Assembly (NCBI RefSeq): GCF_026619435.1
Contig: NZ_JAOVZQ010000001.1
Coordinates: 4,657,501 to 4,721,500 of the forward strand
Direction: 5' to 3'
DNA from: Hoeflea ulvae
GTDB taxonomy: Bacteria > Pseudomonadota > Alphaproteobacteria > Rhizobiales > Rhizobiaceae
Length of the DNA: 64,000 bases
The position numbers and the translations under genes were made by a program. Within the stretch, counting starts at the first letter, position 1. Every line of letters starts with the position of its first letter. Shown one piece after another: positions 44,395-52,641 of the stretch. Under the pieces are notes generated by a model, which did not search any database, was not told the DNA's origin, and saw nothing but the letters and a program-made list of their open reading frames with translations.

Positions 44395-44574
44395 TCATAT
44401 CTGGTTTGATCAGGCTCACCTCTCGATGAACCCGGAAATTCCTGAAGCTGGCAATTGTCGGCTCAACAGGCCGGGCCGGTTGCAGTCACTGCAACGTGAC
44501 ACCACGAGGCATGTACACGAGGGCCGTCGAAATCAATTGCGGATGAAATCCATCACCTCTGCAGCGGGTCGAAC

Positions 44575-44625
44575 TGATGTATAGCAAAATCCATTCATTA
44601 ACTTAAGTTGAATTATGTGATCGTA
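44575..44625. promoter_or_regulatory. AT-rich katG/oxyR divergent control region
   Basis: This AT-rich block contains ATAG at 44581, a partial repeat of the spaced OxyR pattern (ATAG-N7-CATT-N7-TTAA), and a perfect AACTTAAGTT palindrome at 44600-44609. Placement next to oxyR makes an OxyR-binding role likely, but the motif matches are weak. Confidence 0.35.
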
Positions 44626-44641
44626 ATGATAATTTAAAACT

Positions 44642-45547
44642 ATGAGAAACCTGACCCTGAAGCAACTCCGCTATTTCGAGGCGCTTGCCCAGCACAGCCA
44701 TTTCGGACGTGCCGCCAATGCCTGCGCGATCTCCCAGCCGGCCTTGTCCGTGCAGATCAGGGAGCTCGAGGATTCTCTCGGCACCAAGCTGTTTGAACGC
44801 GGCGCGCGCAAGGCCCGGCTGACCAGTTTCGGAGAGGAATTCGCTTTGCGGGTCCGCCTCATCCTGCGCTCGGTCGACGAGCTGGGCGAACTGGCGCTGG
44901 CATCGCGGGACCGCCTGGTCGGGCGGCTTCGCATCGGCATCATCCCGACAATTGCCCCCTATCTGCTTCCTGCCATAATCGGCGACATGTCCCGGCTCAA
45001 CGCCGGGATCGACCTGCAGATCCGCGAAACGCTCACCCCGCAACTGCTTGATGAACTGATCGAGGGCCGACTTGATGCCGCGATCGTCGCGTTGCCGATC
45101 TCTGAGCCGTCGATGACCGAAGTCACATTGTTTGAAGAAAATTTCGTTCTCGTCCGCCCGGACAGGGATGACGGCAAACCGGTGCCCAATCGCGAAGCCC
45201 TGCGCGAAATGAAACTGCTTCTGCTCGAAGAAGGCCATTGTTTCCGCAATCAGGCCTTGTCGTTCTGCAATATCCAGTCTTCCCGGCCCCGGGAAATCCT
45301 CGATGCCAGCTCGCTCGCCACACTGGTGCAGATGGTGGGTTCGGGAATGGGCGTTACCCTGATCCCGGAAATGGCGATTGCCGTCGAAACCCGCTCGGCG
45401 CCGGTCTCGATCGCCCGCTTCAGCGCACCGCAACCGTCCCGGACCATAGGCATGATATGGCGCAAGACCAGTCCGCTGGCCAAACAGCTGACGGAAATAT
45501 CGGAGGTCGTGAAGCAGTCCGCCGCCGCGCTCAACCAGAAAAATTGA
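44642..45547 (+). CDS. oxyR: LysR-type peroxide sensor OxyR
   Basis: 301-residue regulator. The N-terminal LysR helix-turn-helix is LTLKQLRYFEALAQHSHFGRAA in abbreviated form LRYFEALAQHSHFG, with SQPALSVQIRELEDSLGTKLFER. The peroxide-sensing cysteines are Cys200 and Cys209 in LEEGHCFRNQALSFC, matching the Cys199/Cys208 spacing of E. coli OxyR. This distinguishes it from ordinary LysR proteins. Divergent katG is the expected target. The start has no strong ribosome site, so lower translation is possible. Confidence 0.93.
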   Translation: MRNLTLKQLRYFEALAQHSHFGRAANACAISQPALSVQIRELEDSLGTKLFERGARKARLTSFGEEFALRVRLILRSVDELGELALASRDRLVGRLRIGIIPTIAPYLLPAIIGDMSRLNAGIDLQIRETLTPQLLDELIEGRLDAAIVALPISEPSMTEVTLFEENFVLVRPDRDDGKPVPNREALREMKLLLLEEGHCFRNQALSFCNIQSSRPREILDASSLATLVQMVGSGMGVTLIPEMAIAVETRSAPVSIARFSAPQPSRTIGMIWRKTSPLAKQLTEISEVVKQSAAALNQKN

Positions 45548-45675
45548 GTGAACGTCTCACGCTGGAACCGGCCCGAACCTCATATATACTCCATTATTTT
45601 TAAGCCCCGGACCCTTTACCAAGTTTTCAGGTGTAAAGCCCCATACATTTCGCTCTGCCGGACCCAGGAGCCATT

Positions 45676-46506
45676 ATGACCAGTTCTTATTTCAAATTTT
45701 CAAGTTATGGCCTGATGGCCGCATTGACTGTGCTTGCATCATCTGTCCCCGCTTCGGCAGATCAGACGCTGCGCATCGGCGGCACCGGCGCAGCCACGGT
45801 CCTGATGGAACGGCTCGGCACGGCGTTCACCGCCCGGGAGCCCGAAACAACGGTCGAGGTCATTCAGGGGCTCGGCAGCTCGGGCGGAATTGCGGCAACC
45901 CGGGACGGTGCTCTCGACATTGCCGTGTCCGCGCGCCCCCTGAAGCCGGAAGAGACCGGAATGACCGAAACTGTTGCCGTGATCACCCCTTACGGTCTTG
46001 TCAGCTCCAATCCGAATCCGGGTGATATCGCCAAAAATGATGTTGCCGCCTTTTACGCTTCGACGAGTGCAACCTGGCCCGACGGAACGCCGGTCAAGGT
46101 CATTCTCCGGCCCAAGAGCGAGAGCGACACCGCCTTGCTGGGCCAGACATTTCCAGGAATGGCCGCTGCCATCGACGAGGTCCGGACACGCATCGATGTC
46201 CCCGTGGCCGCAACCGACCAGGACAATCTGGAACTGGCGAAAACCATCGACGGCTCGCTTGTGGGCACAGGCCTGGCGCAAATGGTGACCGAGGGGCACC
46301 AGCCGGATCTGCGGTTCCTGACAATCGACGGCGTTGAACCGACGCTCGTAAATCTGGAAAGCGGTACATACCCCTATTTCAAGCCCTTCCGCTTTGTCTA
46401 TCCCGAAGAGCCGTCACCGCTGGTGCAACGCTTTCTGGCCTTTATCGGGTCAAGCGAAGGTCAGAGCCTGCTGCATGAGGCAGGCAGTCTCCCGGCAACC
46501 CGGTGA
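45676..46506 (+). CDS. PstS-like periplasmic phosphate-type binding protein
   Basis: 276-residue secreted protein. A signal peptide of about 28 residues (VLASSVPASA-DQ) is followed by the PBP-like core: IGGTGAATVLMERLGTAF, then QGLGSSGGIAATRDGALDIAVSARPL, with the Ser/Gly loops that grip an oxyanion. CAGGAGCC lies close before the ATG. No pst transporter genes follow. Instead, the stop overlaps the GTG start of a membrane GGDEF/EAL gene by 4 bases, so the protein is probably a receptor for that enzyme rather than a transporter subunit. Phosphate or another oxyanion is the likely ligand; it could equally be an apo-like signalling protein. Confidence 0.8.
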   Translation: MTSSYFKFSSYGLMAALTVLASSVPASADQTLRIGGTGAATVLMERLGTAFTAREPETTVEVIQGLGSSGGIAATRDGALDIAVSARPLKPEETGMTETVAVITPYGLVSSNPNPGDIAKNDVAAFYASTSATWPDGTPVKVILRPKSESDTALLGQTFPGMAAAIDEVRTRIDVPVAATDQDNLELAKTIDGSLVGTGLAQMVTEGHQPDLRFLTIDGVEPTLVNLESGTYPYFKPFRFVYPEEPSPLVQRFLAFIGSSEGQSLLHEAGSLPATR

Positions 46507-48764
46507 CCACGACATTGAACACAGCAATGCGGCTACGCATCGCGCTTGCCATCGGCATCGTGATCGCGCTGCTTCCGCCATTGTCCTACGGGCTGGTTTC
46601 CTACCGCTACCTTGCCAACGAGATCACCTTCGTCGCTGACCTGCAGTCTGCCAGGGTCTCGAAATATATCTATGCGCATGAAGATCTGTGGCAGTACCAG
46701 CTTGTCCGGATTACCGAAATCGTCGAACTGCATGTAGATCAGTCCTCCAAGACCGAGCAGCGCATCTTCAACAATGACGGAAAGCTGTTGCTCACGGTCG
46801 GGGAATCTCCCGGTTTGCTGCAACTGACCCGTGATGCACCGCTTGTCGTTGCCGACCGGCAAATCGGCCGTCTGGAGGTGTCGATCCCGCTTTCCGCACT
46901 GGCACTTGAGCTGTTTTTCTTCAGCCTGCTGTCCTCCCTGATCGGAATCGCGGCCTATTATGCCCGGGCGCTGCCACTGCGCAGACTTGACCAGGCTGTC
47001 GGCGAACTCGAAGCTGCCAAGAACATTCTCGAGCAGCGTTCGGGGCAGTTGAACGAGGCCCAGCATCTGGGGCTCATCGGCGACTGGTCCTATAATTTTG
47101 GCGAGGATACGCTTTGGTGGGCAGACGAGATCTTCAATCTGCTCGGCTATGATCCCGACACATTCGATCTGACCCGTGACCGGGTGATGGAGCTCTATGG
47201 CGACGATGATGCGAGCCGGTTGCTGGAGCTGCAGTCCGAAGTCGTGAAGCATGGGGTCGTCAGAAGCATCGACGTCAGGGTCCGGCGCGGCGACGGGGAA
47301 TACGGGCATTTCGCTGTCACCACCAAGCTCAGAAGCGACAAGCATGGCGACAAGATAGGCGTGTACGGCACCATCCAGGACATCACCGACCGCAAGCTGG
47401 CCTCCGAGCAGCTGGAAAAGCTGGCGTTCCACGACCCGCTGACCGGGCTGGCCAACAGGACCCTGTTCCACAGGCGGGTGGATGATGCTCTCGGGCGCTG
47501 CGCCCGGACCGGTGAAATCGGCGCATTGCTGCTGCTCGATCTCGACCGGTTCAAGGACGTCAATGACACGCTCGGCCACGCGGTTGGCGATGCGCTTCTG
47601 GTCAAGGTGGCGCATTTGCTCGCCCGCACCCTGGGCAATGCCCATTTCGTGTCCCGGCTTGGCGGAGACGAATTTGCAGTGCTGCTCGAGGGCGTCTCCG
47701 ACCGGGATGAGAGCGAACGCATTGCCACCGAAATCGTCGCGGTCATTTCCGGGATGACCGTGCTCGACCGCATCGAAGTCACCGTCGGCACCAGCATCGG
47801 CATTGCCATGCTTCTCGATCATGGCAGAACCTCGGACGAACTGCTGCGCAGCGCGGATCTCGCCCTCTACCGCGCCAAGGAAGAGGGACGTGGCCGCTAC
47901 CGGATCTTCGAGTCCAGCATGGACGAGGCCGTGCAGGAAAAGGTCGCCCTGTCCCCGGATCTCCGCAATGCCTTGGCCGATGACCAGGGCCTTTCCGTTC
48001 ACTACCAGCCGCAGATCGAGATCTTGACGGGACGGGTGATCGGATACGAGGCGCTGATCCGCTGGAACCACCCTGTCCGCGGAAACATCCCGCCCGCCTT
48101 GTTCATTCCGATTGCGGAAAGCTCCCATCTGATCTGTGACGTGGGCTACTGGGTGCTCAGACAGGCCGCCTTCCAGGCCAAGGAATGGCTCGATGCCGGT
48201 GTTCCCACGCCCACGATCGCCGTTAATGTCTCGGCAGCGCAGATATGGAATTCCGATCTGGTCAGCGATGTCGGCAAGGTGCTCGCCGAATCCGACCTGC
48301 CCCCTCACCTGCTGTGCCTGGAACTGACCGAGAGCCTGCTGATGGACCAGAACGAGTCCCGCGTGCGCAATGTGCTCAAGAGCCTGAAGGAATTTGGCGT
48401 GACCCTGGCGCTCGACGATTTCGGCACCGGCTATTCTTCGCTGGGTTATCTCACCCAGCTTCCATTCGACAAGCTGAAGATCGACCGAATTTTCATCGAC
48501 GGCGTCAACACCTCGCAACGCTCGACCGAATTGCTGCGCGGCATCATCGCGCTTGGCCGCGGTCTGGGCATGACCACCATTGCCGAGGGCGCGGAAACCC
48601 AGGAAGAGGTTGCGGTGCTGCGCGAACTCGGCTGTGATCAGATCCAGGGTTTCTTCTTTGCAAGACCGGCACCGGCCGACGAGGCGCTGGCCTACGCATT
48701 GCGCATGGCCGCAGATGCACTGGTCGCTGCAACGCCGGACCGCTACCAGGCGGCCACCGCCTAG
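46503..48764 (+). CDS. Membrane diguanylate cyclase/phosphodiesterase with PAS domain
   Basis: 753-residue inner-membrane c-di-GMP enzyme. One helix near residues 12-33 and another near 130-152 flank a periplasmic sensor of about 95 residues with no recognised fold. A short helical linker, a PAS fold (about 190-300), a GGDEF domain (about 303-465, intact GGDEF at 387-391) and an EAL domain (about 480-740) follow. The EAL residues are complete: EAL at 516-518, VNVSAAQ, LELTES, LDDFGTGYSS, FDKLKID and AEGAET. The RxxD inhibitory site before GGDEF is absent. It starts inside the binding-protein gene, so the two are made together; the binding protein may tune c-di-GMP turnover. Confidence 0.9.
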   Translation: MTTTLNTAMRLRIALAIGIVIALLPPLSYGLVSYRYLANEITFVADLQSARVSKYIYAHEDLWQYQLVRITEIVELHVDQSSKTEQRIFNNDGKLLLTVGESPGLLQLTRDAPLVVADRQIGRLEVSIPLSALALELFFFSLLSSLIGIAAYYARALPLRRLDQAVGELEAAKNILEQRSGQLNEAQHLGLIGDWSYNFGEDTLWWADEIFNLLGYDPDTFDLTRDRVMELYGDDDASRLLELQSEVVKHGVVRSIDVRVRRGDGEYGHFAVTTKLRSDKHGDKIGVYGTIQDITDRKLASEQLEKLAFHDPLTGLANRTLFHRRVDDALGRCARTGEIGALLLLDLDRFKDVNDTLGHAVGDALLVKVAHLLARTLGNAHFVSRLGGDEFAVLLEGVSDRDESERIATEIVAVISGMTVLDRIEVTVGTSIGIAMLLDHGRTSDELLRSADLALYRAKEEGRGRYRIFESSMDEAVQEKVALSPDLRNALADDQGLSVHYQPQIEILTGRVIGYEALIRWNHPVRGNIPPALFIPIAESSHLICDVGYWVLRQAAFQAKEWLDAGVPTPTIAVNVSAAQIWNSDLVSDVGKVLAESDLPPHLLCLELTESLLMDQNESRVRNVLKSLKEFGVTLALDDFGTGYSSLGYLTQLPFDKLKIDRIFIDGVNTSQRSTELLRGIIALGRGLGMTTIAEGAETQEEVAVLRELGCDQIQGFFFARPAPADEALAYALRMAADALVAATPDRYQAATA

Positions 48765-48839
48765 AGCCTCAGGCCGGATGGGACGGCCCTGGCGACGCCA
48801 CCGGTCCAGACTGCGGCACTTCCATCTGCCGGTCCGTCT

Positions 48840-48845
48840 GGTATA
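48840..48845 (+). promoter_or_regulatory. GGTATA box upstream of the NanR-like gene
   Basis: CTGGTATAC lies about 110 bases before the NanR-like start. E. coli NanR binds repeats of GGTATA. The same 8-mer CTGGTATA occurs on the opposite strand at about 55313-55320 in the apionate divergent promoter. Only single boxes are present, so this is a weak call. Confidence 0.35.
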
Positions 48846-48957
48846 CTCATCATCAATTGTTGCATTTATCAGAGATTGCTATTTGTCCACGGCTCGCCGG
48901 ATGTCAGGGTCGGAGGGCTCAGGTCATGATTCGCTGATGACAGCGACCGAGGAGAAC

Positions 48958-49681
48958 ATGGAAGCAATGAATCATACCGGGCCGATCGTCCGGCGCAAGC
49001 TGTCTGACGAAGTGCTCGAGAGATTGAAGCGCCTGATCACCGAAGGCGAGCTCAAGCCGGGTGACGAGATGCCGTCCGAACGCGAGCTGATGGCGCGTTT
49101 CCAGGTCGGGCGTCCGGCCATCCGGGAAGCGATGCAGGCGCTTGCCAGCATGGGGCTTCTGGCAATCTCGCATGGCGAACGCGCCAAGGTGCTCGAGCTT
49201 TCGGCCAAATCGATCATCAAGCAGGTCGATGAGACAGCCAAGTTCATGCTGGCATCATCGAAAGATTCACTCGAGCATCTCAAGAACGCGCGTATCTTCT
49301 TCGAGCGCGGCATGGTTCGGGAGGCCGCGGAAAAGGCATCCGAAGACGACATCACCCGGCTGCGCGAAACCCTTGCCGCCCAGCGCGCGGCGCTCGGTGA
49401 TTCCGAGACCTTCATCAGCATCGACATGCGCCTGCACACCCAGATTGCCGTCATCTCCGGCAACCCGATCTACATCGCCTTCAGCGAGGCGATGCTCGGC
49501 TGGCTCAAGGAATACCACACCGAGATGCTGATCTGGACCGGCAAGGAAAACAACACCCTGACCGAGCACCACGAGATCATCGAATGCATCGCCAGTGCAT
49601 GATGTGGACGGCGCCGAAAAGGCCATGATCAAGCACCTGGAACGCTCCCGCACGCTTTACGTGAAGGCAGCCGGAGCCTGA
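48958..49681 (+). pseudogene. Frameshifted NanR-like GntR/FCD regulator
   Basis: The frame from 48958 gives a FadR-type winged helix (RRKLSDEVLERLKRLITEG, PSERELMARFQVGRPAIREAM) and an FCD sensor domain through TLTEHHEIIECIA. It then hits TGA at 49600. Reading one base later gives VHDVDGAEKAMIKHLERSRTLY to the stop at 49681, exactly the expected NanR-type ending, so one extra base near 49594 breaks the gene. The start has GAGGAG close before it; an ATG at 48937 is an alternative. It lies at the edge of the apionate locus and may be its regulator. Whether the truncated protein works is unknown. Confidence 0.8.
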
Positions 49682-49690
49682 CCGCCGATA

Positions 49691-49724
49691 GCGGCGCGCT
49701 CATGGTTTCACCCGAGCGCGCCGC
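49691..49724. terminator. Hairpin between convergent regulator and apnO genes
   Basis: Arms GCGGCGCGCTC and GAGCGCGCCGC (11 bp, perfect) with a 12-base loop. There is no clear T-tract, so termination strength is uncertain. Confidence 0.45.
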
Positions 49725-49750
49725 ATCCGGCCGGTTTTATCAAGACCCGG

Positions 49751-50578
49751 TTATGTGATCCGCTTAATGCTCGCGGCGATTTCGTCAGGCTCGAACACCC
49801 GCTTCCAGTCATCGCGCATCAGCACCGGGATGCCATTTTCAATTGCCTTGTTGCAGGCATCGGAGAAAACCCCCGGGGTTTGCCCGAAGATCACCGCCCC
49901 CAGAACATTCATGTGACCGAGCAGGAAGTCCATCGCAGTCTGCTCGTCAACGCCGCGCGCAACCACTTCATCGACGGCCTGTTTCATCACCACGAGCAGG
50001 GACGCGCAGACCGTTTCGGACAGGCCCGGCTCGAGCAGCGCCATATGTTCGACAGTCACCCGGTGCGACCGCATGACCGGCGCCCAGATCACTTTGGCGA
50101 TCTCCTCGCCCTTTGCATAGTCTTCCTCCGGCCCCTGCATCAAGGCACTGACGATGTGCTGCTTTGCTTTGACGCCGCCGAAATGGTCGCGCTTGGCTTC
50201 CATGTCCGTTTCATCGTTGAAAATCGGCGGATGGCAAGGATGGGTGACGAAATAGGTCAGATCCGGCCGGTCCGGCAGATGTCCGGCAAAGGGTGCCGCC
50301 GCATCCAGCGCAATCACCATGGTTCCCGCCCGGATCTTGCTTTCGATGCCGGCCATGACCTTGCCGATATGGGTATCTGGGACAGCCAGAATGACGGCCT
50401 CGGCACCGTCCAGCGCGTCATCGGCGGAGACCGTGTCAATGCCCAGCCCGGACTTGAGGCGCTCGCAGCCTGGCTGGCTGACTTCCACGTGAGCGATTGT
50501 GTATCGTGACCCGCGAAAGTTCGTCGCGAGCCGGAACCCCATCTTGCCACCGGCCCCAAAGAGCGCAATTTTCGTCAT
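49751..50578 (-). CDS. apnO: D-apionate oxidoisomerase-like dehydrogenase
   Basis: 275-residue NAD-dependent protein. The Rossmann start is MTKIALFGAGGKMGFRLA, followed by AVILAVPDTHIGKVM and the conserved THPCHPPIFNDETD. The C-terminal helical domain, with VEHMALLEPGLSET, is of the phosphogluconate-dehydrogenase C-terminal kind. This matches the ApnO family, which turns D-apionate into 3-oxo-isoapionate. I chose ATG 50578, preceded by GGAG, over an upstream start at 50614 that would add a non-homologous leader. It is the last gene of the ABC-importer operon. The RuBisCO-like and DUF1537 genes of the same pathway lie on the opposite strand beyond the importer. Confidence 0.83.
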   Translation of the reverse strand: MTKIALFGAGGKMGFRLATNFRGSRYTIAHVEVSQPGCERLKSGLGIDTVSADDALDGAEAVILAVPDTHIGKVMAGIESKIRAGTMVIALDAAAPFAGHLPDRPDLTYFVTHPCHPPIFNDETDMEAKRDHFGGVKAKQHIVSALMQGPEEDYAKGEEIAKVIWAPVMRSHRVTVEHMALLEPGLSETVCASLLVVMKQAVDEVVARGVDEQTAMDFLLGHMNVLGAVIFGQTPGVFSDACNKAIENGIPVLMRDDWKRVFEPDEIAASIKRIT

Positions 50579-50659
50579 CTCCACTACTCCATCTTCGATG
50601 TTTTGCCTTTGCACTCCTGCTTGCGAAGCGCGGCGTCAAATTGGGCGGCCCGCGGCGTG

Positions 50660-51673
50660 TCAGGTCAAGGGTCTGCTCACCGGTTCTGCCATGTCTTCAT
50701 TCTTTTCATCATCCGCCTCGCGCGGCGGCATGCGCCGGCCCAGGATCGGCGCGCCGCTGGCAAGAAACAGAACCGCCAGCACAAGAAAGCCCTTCAGCAC
50801 ATTCTGTCCCGCATAGCTCCATCCGATCAGGTTCAGCAAGCCGTCCAGCAGGATGAAGAACAGCGCCCCGCCCCACACGCCTGCCGGAACCGCGCGGCCG
50901 CCGGTCATCAGGGTGCCGCCGATCACCACCACGGCAATCGAATCGAGCAGATAATCGTTGCCCAGTTCCACATTCGGAGCCGAAAACGAGGCCCGCAATG
51001 CGCCTGCCAGCGCCGCCAGAACCCCCGACGTCAGATAGACAACGACCATGATCTTTCTGGCATTCACGCCCGCATATTCCGCCGCGCGCCGGGCCTGACC
51101 GACAGCGAGCATTTGCGACCCCCATGTCGTCCATCTCAGGAACAGCGACACGACCACCGTCAGCAGCAGCACCACGATGGCGAAGGCCGGAATGCCCAAA
51201 GGCGCCCAGCTCAGGAACGCCTTCAACAGCGGATCGGCAGAGCCCTGAAACCCCTTGGCCAGGGTCAGCGAGATGGCCGAGGCGATGAGACTTGTGGCCA
51301 GTGTGGCGACGATCGGCGGAATCCGCACATAGAGAATCGCCACGATGCTGATCGACGCCATGGCGAGTCCCGCCCCGACGGCGGCCCCCAGGCCCAGGAT
51401 CCAGGACCCCGTGACCTCCCCCACGGCAATGGAAAGCAGCCCGCCTAGCGAGAACACCTTGGCGACCGAAACATCGATATTGCCCGGCCCGGCACTCATC
51501 ACCAGCATTTGCCCCAGGCCGACAAGAACGAGATAGGGCGCAACGGTAAAGGCCAGCGTCAGCGTCTGCGTGCCGCCGCGGCCCGACACGATATAGGTCA
51601 GCACCAGCACGATGACGGCGGCCAGGAAAGACCATGTCCAGGGCGGGATCGACTGGAGGCGCAGCTTGCTCAT
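50660..51673 (-). CDS. Sugar ABC importer permease (RbsC family), subunit 1
   Basis: 337-residue inner-membrane permease with about eight to nine helices. The RbsC-type landmarks are VGLGQMLVMSAGPGNIDVS, PPIVATLATSLIASAI and VVVIGGTLMTGGRAVPAGVWGGAL, the first and last quoted in part. It overlaps the second permease gene by 4 bases. It is about 80 bases upstream of apnO in the same direction, so the importer and the enzyme share a transcript. It probably carries D-apiose, D-apionate or a related sugar acid. Confidence 0.88.
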   Translation of the reverse strand: MSKLRLQSIPPWTWSFLAAVIVLVLTYIVSGRGGTQTLTLAFTVAPYLVLVGLGQMLVMSAGPGNIDVSVAKVFSLGGLLSIAVGEVTGSWILGLGAAVGAGLAMASISIVAILYVRIPPIVATLATSLIASAISLTLAKGFQGSADPLLKAFLSWAPLGIPAFAIVVLLLTVVVSLFLRWTTWGSQMLAVGQARRAAEYAGVNARKIMVVVYLTSGVLAALAGALRASFSAPNVELGNDYLLDSIAVVVIGGTLMTGGRAVPAGVWGGALFFILLDGLLNLIGWSYAGQNVLKGFLVLAVLFLASGAPILGRRMPPREADDEKNEDMAEPVSRPLT

Positions 51674-52641
51674 CGGGTCATCCGCTCCACCACAAGACGT
51701 CCGGCCAGAACGGCGATGACGATGAAGCCCTGGACCGCCGGCTGGATGTTCGACGACAGGCTGAGCAAAGTGAGCAGCACGGTCAGAAGGCCAAGCGTGA
51801 CGGCGCCGGCGAGTGTGCCCCAGGCCACAGCGCGGCCGCCGGTGAACATGCCGCCGCCCAGGATCACGGCCGCCACCGTGGTCAGCGTATAGCCGGGCAC
51901 GGCATTGACATCGCCGCCGCCGATTTCAGCCGTCAGCGTGATCCCTGCCAGCACGCCGAGAAGGCCGACGGTGGCATAGGCCAGCATGCGCGTGACGACG
52001 AGAGAGCCGCCGGACCGGGTCAGCGCAACAGGGTTGCTGCCCAGACTGCGGAAACGCACCCCGAGCCCGGTCCGTCGTGTCACGAACCAGGTCAGCGCCG
52101 TGGCGGCGAGCATGGTGATGACCGGAGCCGGGATCGACAGCGGCGGCTTCCAGAACGCATATTTGAACAGCCAGTCCGGCGCCATGCCCCCCGGCACCGG
52201 CAGGACAAACAGCCCCATCCCCAACCAGATGAAGGACGCCCCCAGGGTGGCGATCAGCGACGGCACCGAGCGAAGCTGAACCAGCGCGCCCAGAAGCGCA
52301 TAGGCCAGCACGGAGCCGGCCAGCGCCAGCACACCCAGCAGCGGGGTTTCGCGCAGCAGCGTGGCGACGATGGTGGTGACCATTCCGACGAAGAAGCCGA
52401 TGCCGAGATCGATATCGCCGATGCTCATCATCACCATCTGCGCCATCGAGGCGATGGCCAGCGCCACAATCGGCGACATGATCAGCGTGAGACCGTTCTG
52501 CGACCAGATCCGCGGCTGGATCATGCCGCAGATCACGAGGATCAGCACCATTGCAATCAAAGTGAGAAAACCGGGCAGGACCCGGCGGGCAAGGCCCTTT
52601 GGCGGGTTGAACCGGGCTTGTACGGGGACAGCGACACTCAC
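51670..52641 (-). CDS. Sugar ABC importer permease (RbsC family), subunit 2
   Basis: 323-residue inner-membrane permease. Features are the QMVMMSIGDIDLGIGFFVGM helix in short form MMSIGDIDLGIGFF, VPSLIATLGASFIWLGMGL and AAVILGGGMFTGGRAVAWGTL. It overlaps the ATPase gene by 4 bases and the other permease gene by 4 bases. Two different permeases form a heterodimeric pore, as in some sugar importers. Confidence 0.88.
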   Translation of the reverse strand: MSVAVPVQARFNPPKGLARRVLPGFLTLIAMVLILVICGMIQPRIWSQNGLTLIMSPIVALAIASMAQMVMMSIGDIDLGIGFFVGMVTTIVATLLRETPLLGVLALAGSVLAYALLGALVQLRSVPSLIATLGASFIWLGMGLFVLPVPGGMAPDWLFKYAFWKPPLSIPAPVITMLAATALTWFVTRRTGLGVRFRSLGSNPVALTRSGGSLVVTRMLAYATVGLLGVLAGITLTAEIGGGDVNAVPGYTLTTVAAVILGGGMFTGGRAVAWGTLAGAVTLGLLTVLLTLLSLSSNIQPAVQGFIVIAVLAGRLVVERMTR

